DNA from: Cochliopodium minus
Taxonomy: Eukaryota > Discosea > Himatismenida > Cochliopodiidae
Assembly: GCA_024220525.1 (NCBI GenBank)
Contig: JAMYWO010000012.1
Coordinates: 202,273-266,272 of the forward strand
Reading direction: 5' to 3'
Length of the DNA: 64,000 nucleotides
The notes beneath the pieces are model-generated. The model was not told the DNA's origin and searched no databases. It saw only the letters and a program-made list of their open reading frames with translations. The translations under genes and the position numbers were made by a program. This document shows positions 34,603 to 47,100 of this stretch, piece after piece. Position 1 is the stretch's first letter. Every line of letters starts with the position of its first letter.

Positions 34603-36020
34603 ATAAAAAACTTCAAAAAAGGTTTGGGATGGTTCCTCATTATACTTTGAGGAAGTGCCCAACAACTTGTGTTTGCAATAAGAAAACAAAATCGACGATT
34701 TTTGACTGACAAGAAGAAAATTGAAGCTTTGGAGAATGCAAAAAGTGGATTCAAAATGTATGATAGTAGGAAAAGGGAATACATCAGTTGTAGAAGGTTC
34801 AAATGGTTGCCAACATCAAAAATAAGAACAGCATTCAATATTTGAAGGCAAAGTTGCTTTGCTTTTAAACCTGTGGAATAATAGCTATTTTTAAACTGGA
34901 GAATACATCACAATTCCTGATTTTGAACTTCCTCTTGCATGTTAAAGTCATTTGAGCGAGACAATGACAGGGGTAATAGGAAAGAAAGAAGCACAGAAAA
35001 AAGGATTCTACACATTATTCATTTGGTAAAGCCTGTAACAAAAGTTCATGAGTTGAAAGATTTGTTAAAATGAAAGAATAAAAAGAAATACAACTATTTC
35101 TGAAGACACACAATTATAATAAGGTGAGAGACAGGAGTGTTCTGACTGTTTAAAAAAAAATTTTTTAACTCTTTATTTAAAACTACATACCATAATACTT
35201 CAATCAATCATCGTCATATTTCAAAGGTAAACCCTTCAAATTAATAAAATTAGTTAAAAGTTTTTTTCACGTGTCAATCAAAAAATTTTTTGATTTTACT
35301 TACTCTTTAAATGGAAGATGCAATTTTTGAATCAAAATGACTATATTTATCAAGCGAGTTGAGCAAGTCTTGAAAGAGATCAGGCAAAGTTTCCATAAAC
35401 TTTTCTTTTTGTTCTTAATGATGAATGGAGAAATGTTCACACTGATACTGATGAGAAGTGATTTGAAACTTGGTCCCAGACATGATAATCACTTGACATC
35501 CAAACTTCTTGTAGATGCAATCAAACTGGTGGCTAATGTCATCAAATTATGATCTCAAGAGCGTTTTGCATTGCAAACATTTGATGTACAAGAATCCAAC
35601 ATATTTTTAAAATCTTTGTTAGTCTGAACTTCTTTTAAAGCACAATCATTGTTTGAAGCGAAGTTTGGACAAAAAGTTTCTGAACGACAACACTTTTACA
35701 AAAGTTTTTACAACAAAACAAATGTGAGGATATTGTATTCTCCATTATTATGTCCAAGATCAATAGAAGTGATTGAAGCGTTTGATTTGAGAGATTCTGA
35801 GATTTGGATTATATCATTTATTGGACCCCTTTGATCAAATATTTTTATAATATAAATATAAAATTTTATGAATTTTTCTCACATAATCCTATAGAAAATG
35901 TACCCTGTTTAAAGAGGCTGACATAACCTATAGTTTAAACACAACTGAAATTATATATTTTTGTCTTGATTTCTGAATTGGAAAATGGAAATTGTTAAGA
36001 ATATAGTTTAATGAAATGAA
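34603..36020. other. Decayed, unrecognised coding-like region
   Basis: No intact gene. Short plus-strand frames have protein-like text, e.g. 34690-34840 ('KSGFKMYDSRKREYISC'), 35337-35552 and 35649-35834 ('KFGQKVSERQHFYKSF', 'DLRDSEIWIISFIGPL'), separated by stops and frame changes. This looks like the remains of one or more old genes, possibly a mobile element's, but no family can be named. 35835-36020 shows nothing further. Confidence 0.35.
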
Positions 36021-37541
36021 TTATAAGTAAACAAAAGCTTGGATTGGTTTATGATCAGAAATTGAAGTAAGAGGTATCATAGATGTCAAAACAGAAGTCA
36101 TCACATTTTGATTTTCAAAATTTGAAGAGTAGATCTGATCATTTATAACCTCTCTGAAGGGATAATTCATAGTCCCTTTTGAAATAGAAAAGCCTTTCCA
36201 AGGATATTTACCAAATTCTACTTTGTTATGGATAATTTTGTGAGAACAGTTATTGTTGAAATCACCCATTAAAAGGTAGGGAGCATTTAACTTTTCAGAG
36301 ATTAATTGAGAAACATTCCCGAAATCTTTTTCCGTAAAATCTTTGTCCTTAGCACTCAAGTGGCAAAAGCTCAAGTTAATCTTTTTATTATTGGACTCTA
36401 TAAGTTCAAATTTGAGGTTATCTGTGATCCCATAAGTTTCTAACCCTAGATTGGTTGTTTCAATCGCAAACTTGTTAGATTTATAAAAAACCAAAACATC
36501 TTCTTTATCGACAATCTGAGTATCATTACTTCGTTGAGTAAAACCTTTCAGAGGAGTTTTAGACTTGTTGATTTTTAAGGTGATCATCTTGTAAGAAGCT
36601 GATCGGGCTATCTCACCCATGATATCATTAAGATCAGATTTGGGTTCAGTCAGAGCAAAAATGTCCCAATCATTATCGAGGACGAATTCCCAAAACTGGG
36701 ATAGTAAAAGATGTCTTGTTGATTCATCATACTTCATATGATTCACATTCCAATGAGCAATTCTTATTTCGAGTTGATTGGTTCCAATTTTATCCTTCTC
36801 TGTCATTAGATAATTGCCCTCCGAATCTTTTTCACGATATAGTTTTAGTTGAAGCATTTTCTTCTCATTCCAAGCAATGTAACGACTTTCATACGTGAAT
36901 TCATTGTAGAGCGTTAGATATTTTTCTTTCTGAACTTTTTGAGACACATAATGAGATTTAAATTCTGAGTGGTATAAAGAAAAATTATAATCATCTTTGA
37001 TCAGTTCTGACATATCGATCATTTTTCCATCTTCATAATTTATTTTCTCATTTTTATAGATGAATTTTTGGTGGGAAGATTCTTCTAATTTTTTGTCGAT
37101 GAGAAGATTATATGTTATTATTTTATTATCTTTTGAGAGATACTTTATCATATCATTCATTTCATAATCATTCATTTTAAAAGCTTGAAATTCTTGAAGG
37201 TTTGTCTTAATTGGATTAGATGTGGATCTTTGGATATACAAGTAATCATGTGACTGTCCACTAAAGATTCTTCTTGCATAGAAGATTATTTCTATTTGAG
37301 AAATATCTATACCCAAGACTGTAATGAGATTTTTTAAATCTTTCCCTTCCTCGAAATTCTCTTTAACGTTCGATTTTTTCAATAATATTTTTTTTGTTGT
37401 TAAATTTTTATTTGCTTTTCCAACAAATATATCTTTATTTATATCTTCCTGTAAATAAATTTTTTTTATGATTTAAAACTTTCTATTCAATGAAAAATGT
37501 TATACCTCTATCTTCTTTTGTTCCTCTTCCTTCTTTTTCAT
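36021..37541 (-). CDS. Endonuclease/exonuclease/phosphatase (DNase I-like) family protein
   Basis: Two exons: 37541-37506 and 37448-36021, joined in frame by a 57-base intron, 487 residues. The Met at 37541 is the first after an in-frame stop. Residues about 1-240 are a charged N-terminal region I do not recognise ('LGIDISQIEIIFYARRIF', 'YEDGKMIDMSELIKDDYNF'). The C-terminal EEP domain has 'RIAHWNVNHMKYD' (Asn), 'WDIFALTEPKSD' (metal-binding Glu), 'LSFCHLSAKDK' (His), 'LLMGDFNNNC' (Asp/Asn), 'INDQIYSSNF' and 'SISDHKPIQAF' (Asp-His), so the catalytic set looks complete, unlike the EEP protein at 18539-19474. No reverse transcriptase or retroelement parts adjoin it, and the intron speaks for a host gene. 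Its substrate (DNA, RNA or phospholipid) cannot be told. It is an intact island between two copies of a dispersed repeat. Confidence 0.75.
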
Positions 37542-38375
37542 AAAAGAAGTGAATTCTTTTTTATAATTTATATAATTTTTTCATATGAAAATTAAATTGG
37601 ATTTAAGAAAAAAAATAATATTCTTAAAGAAATCGGAATCATATGAGGATCTGAATCAATAATTCCATCCAAATTTCTCTGGAATACTCGAAAGAATATG
37701 GAGAATATCAACATGATGGTGTCTGTGAATACGAGAGACACATACGAGATCCAAAATCCTCTTGTTTGTTTCTCAAACGACGGAAGGAAGTGGAGTGTAT
37801 ACAAATCGACGAGCTTATGTAGAGATACTTGATGAAGTTTCTGAATTAGTTTACCACACTAAAGACATCCCCATGCTTTTTTCATCTCAAAATGATCTAC
37901 AAAAAGAACACTGGAATAAATGTTGTATGCAAAACAATGACTGGTAGATCCGAGTTGAAGAATTATTATGTTCATCAGAAAAGAAACGACTCTGAAAATA
38001 TCAAAGATTATCACTTTTTTTTGTCAATTCTCAATGTCAACATTTCCACTGCTATTTGCTGCACTATCACTATCATCGTCCTCTTTTTCTCCTCTGATGA
38101 CACCATCATCGTCATCATCATCATTGTCGTTGTATTCATCATCGACACAATCATCACAATGTTCATTGTTTTTACCAAACAGAAGAGTCTTGTTGTCTAT
38201 AAATTTATAGAGTCATTTCATTTGTTGTTGTTGTTTTCTCCATGAGCAAAGTATCACGTGGCAAATCTCTTTTTTTCTTGAAAGTTTCATCCAAATGTGT
38301 GATTGCACCACTCCGTGCCTGTTTGACATTAATTAATTCATACTGGCACGTTTTTCCCCATTAGAGTTTGCATTT
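37542..38375. other. Decayed region with gene remnants
   Basis: No intact gene. On the plus strand, short protein-like pieces lie in different frames around 37680-37950 ('MENINMMVSVNTRDTYEI', 'ILDEVSELVYHTKDIPM'). On the minus strand, 38036-38340 holds coding-like acidic text ('NDDDDDGVIRGEKEDDD') and 'SGAITHLDETFKKKRDLP', in another frame. These look like remnants; none matches a family I recognise. Confidence 0.3.
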
Positions 38376-38675
38376 CTATATAGGATAAAATCTTCCCCGG
38401 TGTGTACACTCTTTGAAATTTTTCTTCAAGAAAGAAGAGTTTTCAAAGATGGAATTTTTGTAGTAAAACCGATCAGTGTCGCGTGCCTCCTGATCATTTT
38501 CAATATCATCCTTCTTGTCGTCGTTGTCGACGATCCCCACCTGATTCGATATATCATCAATTATCGCTCGTTCAAATCTGGATAGCTTAACACTCTTGTC
38601 AAAGATATCTTTCATCACCTTCCAATCTCGTTTTTCTATGACCAAAGTATCTTCGCAAACAAGTACACCTTTCAC
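38376..38675 (-). pseudogene. Unrecognised fragment abutting the dispersed repeat
   Basis: 99-codon open frame with protein-like composition ('VIEKRDWKVMKDIFDKSVKLSRFERAIIDD' region at the start, then acidic 'DNDDKKDDIENDQEA'). Its upstream end coincides with the boundary of the dispersed repeat at about 38673, so the original 5' part was probably lost there. It may belong with the acidic minus-strand pieces at 38036-38340. Function unknown. Confidence 0.35.
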
Positions 38676-38986
38676 TGTATTAAAAATTTTCCCTTACATA
38701 TAATATATGACTTTTCAAAATTTTGAATTATTCGAAATTTCTTTGCTTCAAAATTTTGAATTCCATTTAAATCAGATCATTAAAAAAAAAGATTAATTTT
38801 ATTTATTTTTTAAAATTAATTTTTGTTCTCCCTCCATGTATTTCATTTATTTTTTCTTGAGGAAACCCAGCTTTTTGAGGTAGACCTTCATCTTAAAGAA
38901 TTAAATAAAAAATTAAAAGTTCTTCATTTGGGGCCTTTGATCCAAAATCTTTAATTAAATTAAAAATCAATTCCCTTAATTATCTT
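38673..38986 (+). repeat. Dispersed repeat, copy 2
   Basis: Uninterrupted relative of 34150-34602, about 314 bases. Its left edge touches an unrecognised coding fragment and its right edge touches a truncated sirtuin fragment, consistent with insertion or recombination at both ends. No terminal repeats recognised. Confidence 0.75.
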
Positions 38987-38988
38987 TA

Positions 38989-39189
38989 TTACCACCTATT
39001 CAAGTCTTTACTTAAACCTGCTCCATTATATGCAGTTACACATTTTGATTTCTTTATCAAATCTGCAATTATTTCCATCTTTTTCTCCAATACTTCCGGT
39101 TCATCGAGATATTCACTTGCAGTAGTCGTATTTCCTTGATCTTCTCTGTTGGGCAAATTAGTTTTTGCAACACAATAAGTTTTGGCCAA
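38989..39189 (-). pseudogene. Sirtuin (Sir2) N-terminal fragment
   Basis: The text 'EYLDEPEVLEKKMEIIADLIKKS' region followed by 'TAYNGAGLSK' matches the start of the protist/plant-type sirtuin catalytic domain, where an NAD-binding 'GAGxS' follows a helix of this form. The usual 'TGAGIS' reads 'NGAGLS' here. The frame ends in 'KDLNRW' and a stop exactly where the dispersed repeat begins (38986), and the rest of the domain is absent. Upstream (39190-39260, 'MNLTNEKERLKGTIQDC') continues in a different frame. It is a broken remnant without the zinc site or catalytic His. Confidence 0.7.
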
Positions 39190-39323
39190 TTATCATCTCT
39201 AATAGACCATGACAATCTTGTATTGTTCCTTTCAATCTTTCTTTTTCATTTGTTAAATTCATTTTTTTAATTTTAAATTTTTTTCTTTATTTTGGACCCA
39301 AATTTTTATTTTATTGTTTTGTT

Positions 39324-42300
39324 TTAATTATTATCTTTTGAAATATCAACACCAAAAACATTTGCCTTTTTCAAAATGTCATTAAACAAATTGGGGTAAG
39401 AAGTTTTTATGGTATCGAAAATCGATTTCAATAAAGAAGATTGATTTTCAACATATTTGTGGAGATCGCTGATCTTTTTGTTGTGATCAATCTTTGATTT
39501 TTGCATCAAAGATTGAAATTTGGAGATAAAAATCTTGTTGTTTTCCAACTCGGACTCTAGATTTTTGACATCTAAAGAAAGTTGGGAAAGGTTTTTTTTG
39601 AGAGAAAGGTTTTCATTCTTGAGAAGAGGAATCTCACTTTGATTGTGATTCTTATTCATGTTGAACATCAAAATCTCCAATTGTGTTTTGACGAGTTCTT
39701 TCTCGTTCTGTACGATGTTCAAAAGATTTTCGAGTTGAACCATTTTGGAGTTTTCTTCTTTCAATACAGAAATTTGTTGGAGGAGATTCTTTTTGTCATT
39801 GAGAGAAGAAGAGTGCTTCTCGTTGAGATCTGCCCAAAGTTTTTTCACGGTTTCTACTTCTCTGCTTTTGCTTTCAATTGACTTTGAGTTTTGAAGAACG
39901 AGATTTTCGATTTGTTGGCATAATTTTTGCTTATCAACTTTCATATTTTCTATTTCTGACTCCAAGTTTGAGTTAATTTGGTTGTTCATTTCTTTCATAG
40001 ACAATTCTTTGTTAATTTGGGCTTCTTTTTCTAATTGCTGAGAGAGAAGTTTGTTGTTTTGGGATTGTTTTTCTATTTGTTGAGTGAGGACAAGTATTTC
40101 ACTGTTCAAGTTTTGTTGTTGCAAAGAAAGTTGTTGAATCTCCAAGATCTTTTCTTCATTTTTGCTCTCAAGTCCTTTGATGCAGTTGGATTGGAAGGAG
40201 GAATTTTCTTCCAACTTTTCAATCTTTGATTTCAATTCGATTACTTGTTGCTTTTTGTTTTCGAGTTTGTTTTGAAGGAGATTGATTTTGACATTCAACT
40301 GTTCCATTTCACGCTTGGTGGATTCGTTTTGTTCTTTAGTTTGGTGATTGAGCAAAGCAAGGGTGTTGTACTTTCCATCTTTCTTTTCAATCAAATCACG
40401 ATAGTTTTCATTTTGAAGGGAAAGTTCTTGAATTTGTTCTTCTTTCTTTAAAAGTTGATCCTCGTAAGAAGAAAGTTGACTCTCAATGTTGTCCAAGTGA
40501 TTGATTCTCATTTGTCTTTTTTCCAAAATTTTTTCGTTCTTTTTGATGGTTTGAGAATGTTGTTGGAGGAGAATTTCTTTTTCTCTGAGAGTTTCATCTT
40601 TGGTGTTTAGTTGAGAAGTAAATTCAAGAGACAAAGAAATGAGGTGCTTTTGGATGATTTGAAGGGATGTTTCTCCAGAAGAAATGGCTTCTTTAAAGTG
40701 GAGGTTCTCTTCTTCTAAGAAAGAATTTGTTTGTTGCAATTCATTGAAAAGTTTTTGTTGAGATTCAAACTGTTCTCTCTTTTCTACTTGCAAGTTTTCT
40801 ATTTGAGAAGAAAGAGAAGAGTTGTCTTGTTCCATTTGATCCACTTTGTGGTTCATTTCTTGTTGGTAAAAGAGATATTCGTTGTTCAACTCGGATAGTT
40901 TTTGAGAGAGAGAAGAAGAGGTTTGTAACTCTTTCATCAACTTGGAGTCAATCTCTTCAAACTTTTCTTTCAACTCATTAAACTGTGAGGTGATTTGAAG
41001 AGTTTGTTGTTTTTCTTGTTGCAAAGTAAAGTCGAGGAGGGAAGAGTGTTGTTGCAAAAGAGAATATGCGTTGTTTTGTTGATCCAGCAAACTTTGCTTG
41101 TTGAGAATCTCTTCTTTGAGTTGAGACAAGAGGTCGGATTGGTTCTCAAGCTCTACGTTTCTTTTTTCTAATTGGGAGAGAAGATCTTTCTCGTTCATTT
41201 GAATCTCTTCTATTTTTCTCAAAGAAGATTCTTTGTATTGTTCAAACTGTTGTGAAACTTCTTTGATTTGATTGTCCAACAAACTGATTGATTCTTGTTT
41301 CAAATTATTTTCTTTGTTTAAGGATTCTATGATAACAGAATTTTCTTGAAGGGATTTCTCTTTGAGGGATTGATCATTCAAAAGTCTTTGGGTGAGTTCC
41401 TTTTCGAGTGAAAGAATGCGAGAAAGATCATTATTGTTTACATCAAGTATTTCTATCTCATTTTTCAAGAGGGTACACTCGTTTAGGTATTGAGAAGACT
41501 GGTTGTTCAAGTTTTCTTCTAGCAAGAGAATCTTTTGTTGAAAGATTTGATTGTTTTCTTTTTCTTTCGAGAGATTCTCACTCAATTGAAAAGAAAGATC
41601 TTTGTAGTTGTTTGTCTCTTCATTGGATTGACTGGAGGAAATCAAAAAGTCAAGAGTTTGTGTTTGCATGTTTTGGAATAATTTTTCATTTTCAAGAAGG
41701 AGTTTCTCGTTTTCTAATTGGACATTTTGAAGAGAAGAAAAAGTATTTTCGTTGGTGATGGTCAATTCTTCTACTTTGTTTTCGAGATTAGAATTTGTTT
41801 TTTGGAGAGAGGTGAGGCTGTTTTGCTTTTGAATGACAAGAGAGTTGATTTCGTTGATTTTTTGTGTGAGAAGAAGCTTTTCGTTGATGAGAGTTTGATT
41901 GAGAAGGTTGATTTCTTGGGTCTTTTGCTTCAAAGATTCGATCACTTCAGATTGGGAGAGCTTTTCGTTAAAAGCATTGGACAGTTCATTCTTTTTCTCA
42001 AAGAGCGAGCGGTAAGAAGATTCAAGAGTGTGTTCGAGTTTGTTCTGTATTTCTCCAAAGATGTTGATCTTTTCTACAATCATTTGGAGTTTTTCCAACT
42101 GAGATTTCAACTGATCTCTCTCGGACAAGATTCTGGAGTACTTGGTCTTGTAGTTTTCGTGTTGAAACTTTTCTTCGAGTTGTTGGAGCTCCTTTTTGTG
42201 TTTCTTGTGCAAGATGCACAAATCATTTTCAACTGTTTCAACCATTTTCTTTTGTTCTTCATATTTTTGTTGCAAAGAAGAAATCTTGTTATTCATTTGG

Positions 42301-44001
42301 GAAATCACTTCAACATAATCATTCTTCTCTGATTCCACCAATCTGATCTTTTCAATGTATTCTTTCTCCTCCAACTTCATGCTGTTGATGTATTCAGTGA
42401 GATTCTCGTTATCTTGGTTGATCTTTTCGATATCGATCGAGTATTGGCCAGAAAGCTGATTTATCCTATCATTATACTCTTCCTCGTTCTTTTTCATTCT
42501 GTTTTCCAATTCTTGGATGGTCTTTTGTTTCTCTTGATTCAATTCATTCAATTTGGAGATGTTGTTTTCTTTTTCCAAGAGGGTCATTGAAATCTTGTTC
42601 TTTGAATTGGTGATGCTCTTGATATCCTTTTGCAATTGTTCGTTATCTTCTCTCAAAATCTCATTGGAGACCAACATACTTTCTAATCTCTTCTTAATTT
42701 CTTCGCCATTGAGATTAGAAAGATCCAATTTGGTTGTATTTTCTGATCTTCCTGAGAACTGGAAACTGTTGTTGGATTCTTCCAATTTCTTTTCCAAATT
42801 TTGAATCAATTCTTCTCTTTCTTGGATAGATCTTTGTATCTCAAGATTTCTGCTCTTTTCTGTTTCCAACATGAGGGTGTAATCCTCGATAGTTCTTTTG
42901 GATTTGTGATTGTCATCTCTCAAAGTGTTGATCAATTGTTCTTGCTCGTCTATTTTTTCTTTCTTTTCCTTGATCTCTGATTCCATGTTTCTGGTGTTCA
43001 ATTCGAGTTGCACATAATTCATTTGCAATTGTCTGTATTCTTCTTGATCGTTTTCTGTGGATGCTTTGAGAATCTTGTAATCATTTTTATATTTGTTTCC
43101 TCTTTCCCTCTCTCCATCATTGTCTTGCTTCATCTTGACGATAAAGTTATTTAATTCATCAATCTCTATTTTCATCAATTCATTCAATGTCCCAAAGTTC
43201 TTGAGATCATTGCAATTGTTCAAGTAAGTTTGGTACAAGAGCTTTCCTTCCTCTGTTATTCTTTCAAATTCTTTTTTGTAAGATTCGCTATCATCTTGTG
43301 AATTGGTCAATTCTATTTGCAATTGATGTACACTCTGTTGAAGTGAACTGATTTTTTCTTCATATTCTTGTTCGCTGAATTTATTTATTTTTTTTTGAGG
43401 TGATGGTTGTAGTGAATCAAAAGACATGAATTCATAGTCTGGCAAATTGAAATGAATTTTAGAATGAGGATTATCTATGAAATATTTTGAGTCTTTTATT
43501 TGAAAATCTTCCAATTGTTGAATTTCTTGATCTTCTTGTCCTCCAATGATATTTGATTGTTGGAGTTCATTGGATTCTTCTTCGAAAGAGATAGGGAAGC
43601 TTGCTGTGGGAGATTTGAAAGGATTGTTTTCTTCACTTGGCGATATTTGTTCAAGATTAGGCCTGAATGATCTTGGAGGTGATTCAAATTCATTTGTTTG
43701 TGCATTCTCTCCTTCATTTTTAATATTTTCATTTTGCTCTTTGGGCTCCACTAATTTTTTTTGCGATGTATTTTCCTTTTCTTCTACGGGGATGAGTATA
43801 TTTTTTCTCTCTCCAAATGCTTTTGTTGGTGTGTCTATTCTTTTAAATAATTCTTCTTTTTTTGCGCCCTATTGATAAAGAAATTAAATTTTTATTCTAT
43901 ATTGATATTTGCTGATTTATTACAAAGTATTTTTGATTTTTAAAAGAGGGACTCTGTAAATTGACATGATTTTCCTTATCATCGTATCTGAAAACACTCA
44001 T
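39324..44001 (-). CDS. Giant coiled-coil protein (about 1540 residues)
   Basis: Two exons join in frame: 44001-43924 (start 'MSVFRYDDKENHVNLQSPS') and 43868-39324, with a 55-base intron. The N-terminal ~180 residues are polar and probably unfolded, with 'TPTKAFGER' and Ser-Pro sites ('FRPNLEQISPSEENNPFKSP'). From about residue 190 to 1480 nearly everything is heptad-rich coiled coil (Gln/Glu/Leu/Asn/Ser), like golgins, centrosomal or tethering proteins. The C-terminus leaves the coil ('FDTIKTSYPNLFNDILKK', 'VFGVDISKDNN') and may be a small targeting motif. No motor, GRIP or other catalytic domain is recognised, so cellular location is unknown. It lies 137 bases downstream of another giant coiled-coil gene on the same strand. 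Confidence 0.85.
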
Positions 44002-44137
44002 TTTTTTTTTTTATTTATATTAGAATTTGATCGTTTTTTTTAATTGTTAGTAGATTATTATTAAAAATGGCGGCATTAAGAAAAATTTTTTTTAATTTGG
44101 GAGGTATAGATTTGAACAAAAAAATAGTTAAACAGAA

Positions 44138-47100
44138 TTATTTGGCTCTCCTTATAGATAGTTCACATGTATAGTGTTGTGAGTTTTTAGAAAATCCCTG
44201 AAAATTCTTTTTGAACAAAGTGAACATGTCATGAACAACATTATATAACTGCTCTTGTTCATATCCTGAATCAATCTTTTTGGTCACTTGAAATAGATTA
44301 AATATTTAAATGATTTTATTTAAAAGATGATTTTATTGAAGATGATAAATATTATACCTTGATGAGTAAAAGCGCGATTATCATTTGGATATTTATTTCT
44401 TTGAATGACCTCTTCATGGGTATAGTAACTTTTTGGATCATTCAAATGAGTCAGATTATTGTAAATTTCTTTTTGATTATAGCTTTCAAGTTGATTGGTA
44501 ACTAATTCGAGCTTCTTTCTCAGATTGTTGTTTTCTTGATCTTTATCTAAGATCAAATCTTTGTATTCTCCATTTTTGGTGATTTCAGTCATATTGGAGC
44601 TCAATTTGGATTGAATGTTGCTGTAAAGTTTGAGTTGTTTTGCGTATTTTTGTTGAATTTCAAGATATTTCTTCTTGAAGCTAACTAGTTGCTGTTCAAA
44701 AGTGTTTTTTTCTTCGAGGGAAGACATCTGAAGGTAATCTACTTTCTTTTTGAGTTTGGAGTTGACTTTTTTGGTGATTGCAAGTTCCTTCATCGCAGCA
44801 TTAAACTCTAAAGACATTTTCTTTTGGTTGTTTTTTGCAGAAGTCTTGTGAGATTCAAGTTGCAATTCCAAAACATTCACATCATTCGTGGCCTTGTTCA
44901 AGTCTTCTTGTAACTTTTCGTTTTCTGATTTTAATTTGTCAATGATATCAGTGTAATTTAGGGTGATTTCGGTAACTTTTTGTTTGGATTGAGAGATGTT
45001 GCCTTCCAACTGTGATTTGAGAGAATTTATCAGTTGAGATTCTATTTCATCAGACGTTTCAACAGGATTGGGTCCATTTTGGATAGAAATTCTAAAAGAA
45101 ACAATTTCCTTTGACAGATCATTGTGTTTGGTCAAAAGTTCTTTGTATCTTTCGTTTTGCTTCTCAATCACTTCTTCAGAATGCTTGATTTCCTTTTCTT
45201 TTTGAGATAAAGAGGATTCCAACTTGAGGATCTTTTTTTTCTGAGATTCTTGAATATTTTTTGAAGTGTTCAAATTTTTTTCGAGATCATGTTTCTGCAT
45301 AGATCCATTCTTCTTCACCATTTCTTTCATGGTCTCCAGTTCAAGTTTTAAAGAAATGTAGCAATTCTCCAAAATTTTGTAGGATTCATCTTTCATTTCT
45401 TCGGGAACACTCAACAAAAATTCATCTCTGTGATCTATTTTCAACTCTCCATTGCTCTTTTTTTTTCTGGGGCTTTTTTTGCGAGGGGATCTGTGTCTTC
45501 TTGGAGACTCCACTTTTTTACGGGGAGATACTTCACTCTTTCTTGAAGGTGAGAGTCCTTTCTTGGGGGAATCTTTATCAATCTTGCTGTTGATATCAAT
45601 AGTCAAATCTTCACTTTCCATGTCGAAAGAAACTTGTGGAGGATTCTTGTTTTCAAGACTCAAATTGAGAGGAGGGACAATTGTAATGGGCTTAGCATCG
45701 TCGAAATCCACAGATCCCAGAAGATATTTCGGTATTTTATTGTTATCTTTGGAGTCTCTTTGTTCGTGAGTAGAATCATCGTAAAGAGTCTTCTGATGTT
45801 CTTCAATCTTTGGCGGATCTATCGAATGAGTTCCTTGTTGGTTGTTTCTGAGTTGATGAACAATCTTGCTCAATGATTCAAGTTGCATTTTTTGTTGAGA
45901 TTCAATCTTGTTGGCTTCATCAAGTTTTTTTTCCAACAAAGTGATTTTTTTGGTATCTCTTTCCAAAGACTCTGAAAGCTTCTCGTTGTTGAGTTGGATG
46001 ACAGAAATTTCCAATTTGAGGTTATCAATATTCTCACAATGCTTTTCGTTTTCATCCTGGCATTCTTCAAACTCTATCTTGATATTCTTCATTTCAAGAT
46101 CACTCTTTTCTTTTTCTTGTTTTAATTCAGAAAGGTTATCAAGTACTTTTTCGTGTTTCTTTCTAAGAGAAGAGATTTGTTCTTTCAGTTCAATCAATTC
46201 TTTGATCTGAGAATTGTCATCTTTGCTCTCTTCAATCTCTTTGATCATCTCTTTCAGGTTGTTGTTTTCTTCTTTCAAAATTTCATTTTCAGCAATGATG
46301 TTGAGTTCTCCTTCTTCTGTTTTCTTGTTGACTTCAGGAAAGACGGAGGAACTTTTACGCGAGCTGGTAGAAACTTTTTTAACTGATTCTTCGCTGGATC
46401 TTCTTTCATTGCTTAATGATTGCACCTTTTTCTTCTCTTCTTCCAAAAGTTTGTGGTAATTGTTATTTTCAATGTTTGCTTTTTCTAATCCATCTTTTTG
46501 GGAATCAATCACAGAACGGAGCATCGAATTTTCATCATTCATTCTGTTGTATTCGATTTTGGAATCTTTAATCTGACCCTCCAACTTTTCTATCAATTTC
46601 TTCTGATTTTCAAACTGATTGGAGAGCTTTTCGTATTTCTCAAACGATTCAGAAAGGGCGTACTCTTTTTGATCGATTTCATCCCTCAAATCCTCCAGTT
46701 CATCTTCGTGATCCCTCTCTCCCAGTACCTCCTTGAGAGACTCGTTTTTTTCTGTTTCCTTCTTGAATTTCTTGGAAAGAGTTTTATGTTCGTTTTCCAA
46801 ATGTGTAAAAGATTCACGCAACTCTGAATATTCATCCTTGGCCGTCTCCTTCAACTTTTCCAAATTTTTGTTTTCTTCGATTAGTTGTTGATTATTCTTT
46901 TTGAGTACATTGAATTCCAAATTGAGATTATTGAATTTGGATTCCGCCTTTTTGCAAATCTCCTCTTGTTCTTTGTGGAGATCAGACCAAATCTGCCCTT
47001 TCTCTTCCATTGTCTTTTCCATCTCTTTGATCTTATTTTTCAATTTCTCGATTTCCTTCTCCAAAACAGGTTTATCTGTCTTTGTCCCCTTTTTCTTGTT

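Noticed and set aside
34603-35834. Transposase or TnpB-like remnant.
   Set aside because: Some text is suggestive, but no catalytic motif, zinc ribbon or terminal repeat could be defended; left as unrecognised.
36021-37541. EEP domain as the endonuclease of a non-LTR retroelement.
   Set aside because: No reverse transcriptase, no poly(A) tail or target duplication, and the gene has a short intron and its own N-terminal region.
39560-43880. Many open frames on the plus strand opposite the giant coiled-coil gene.
   Set aside because: Glu/Lys/Gln-rich codons commonly leave the antisense strand open; these frames are Phe/Leu-rich and lack recognisable domains.
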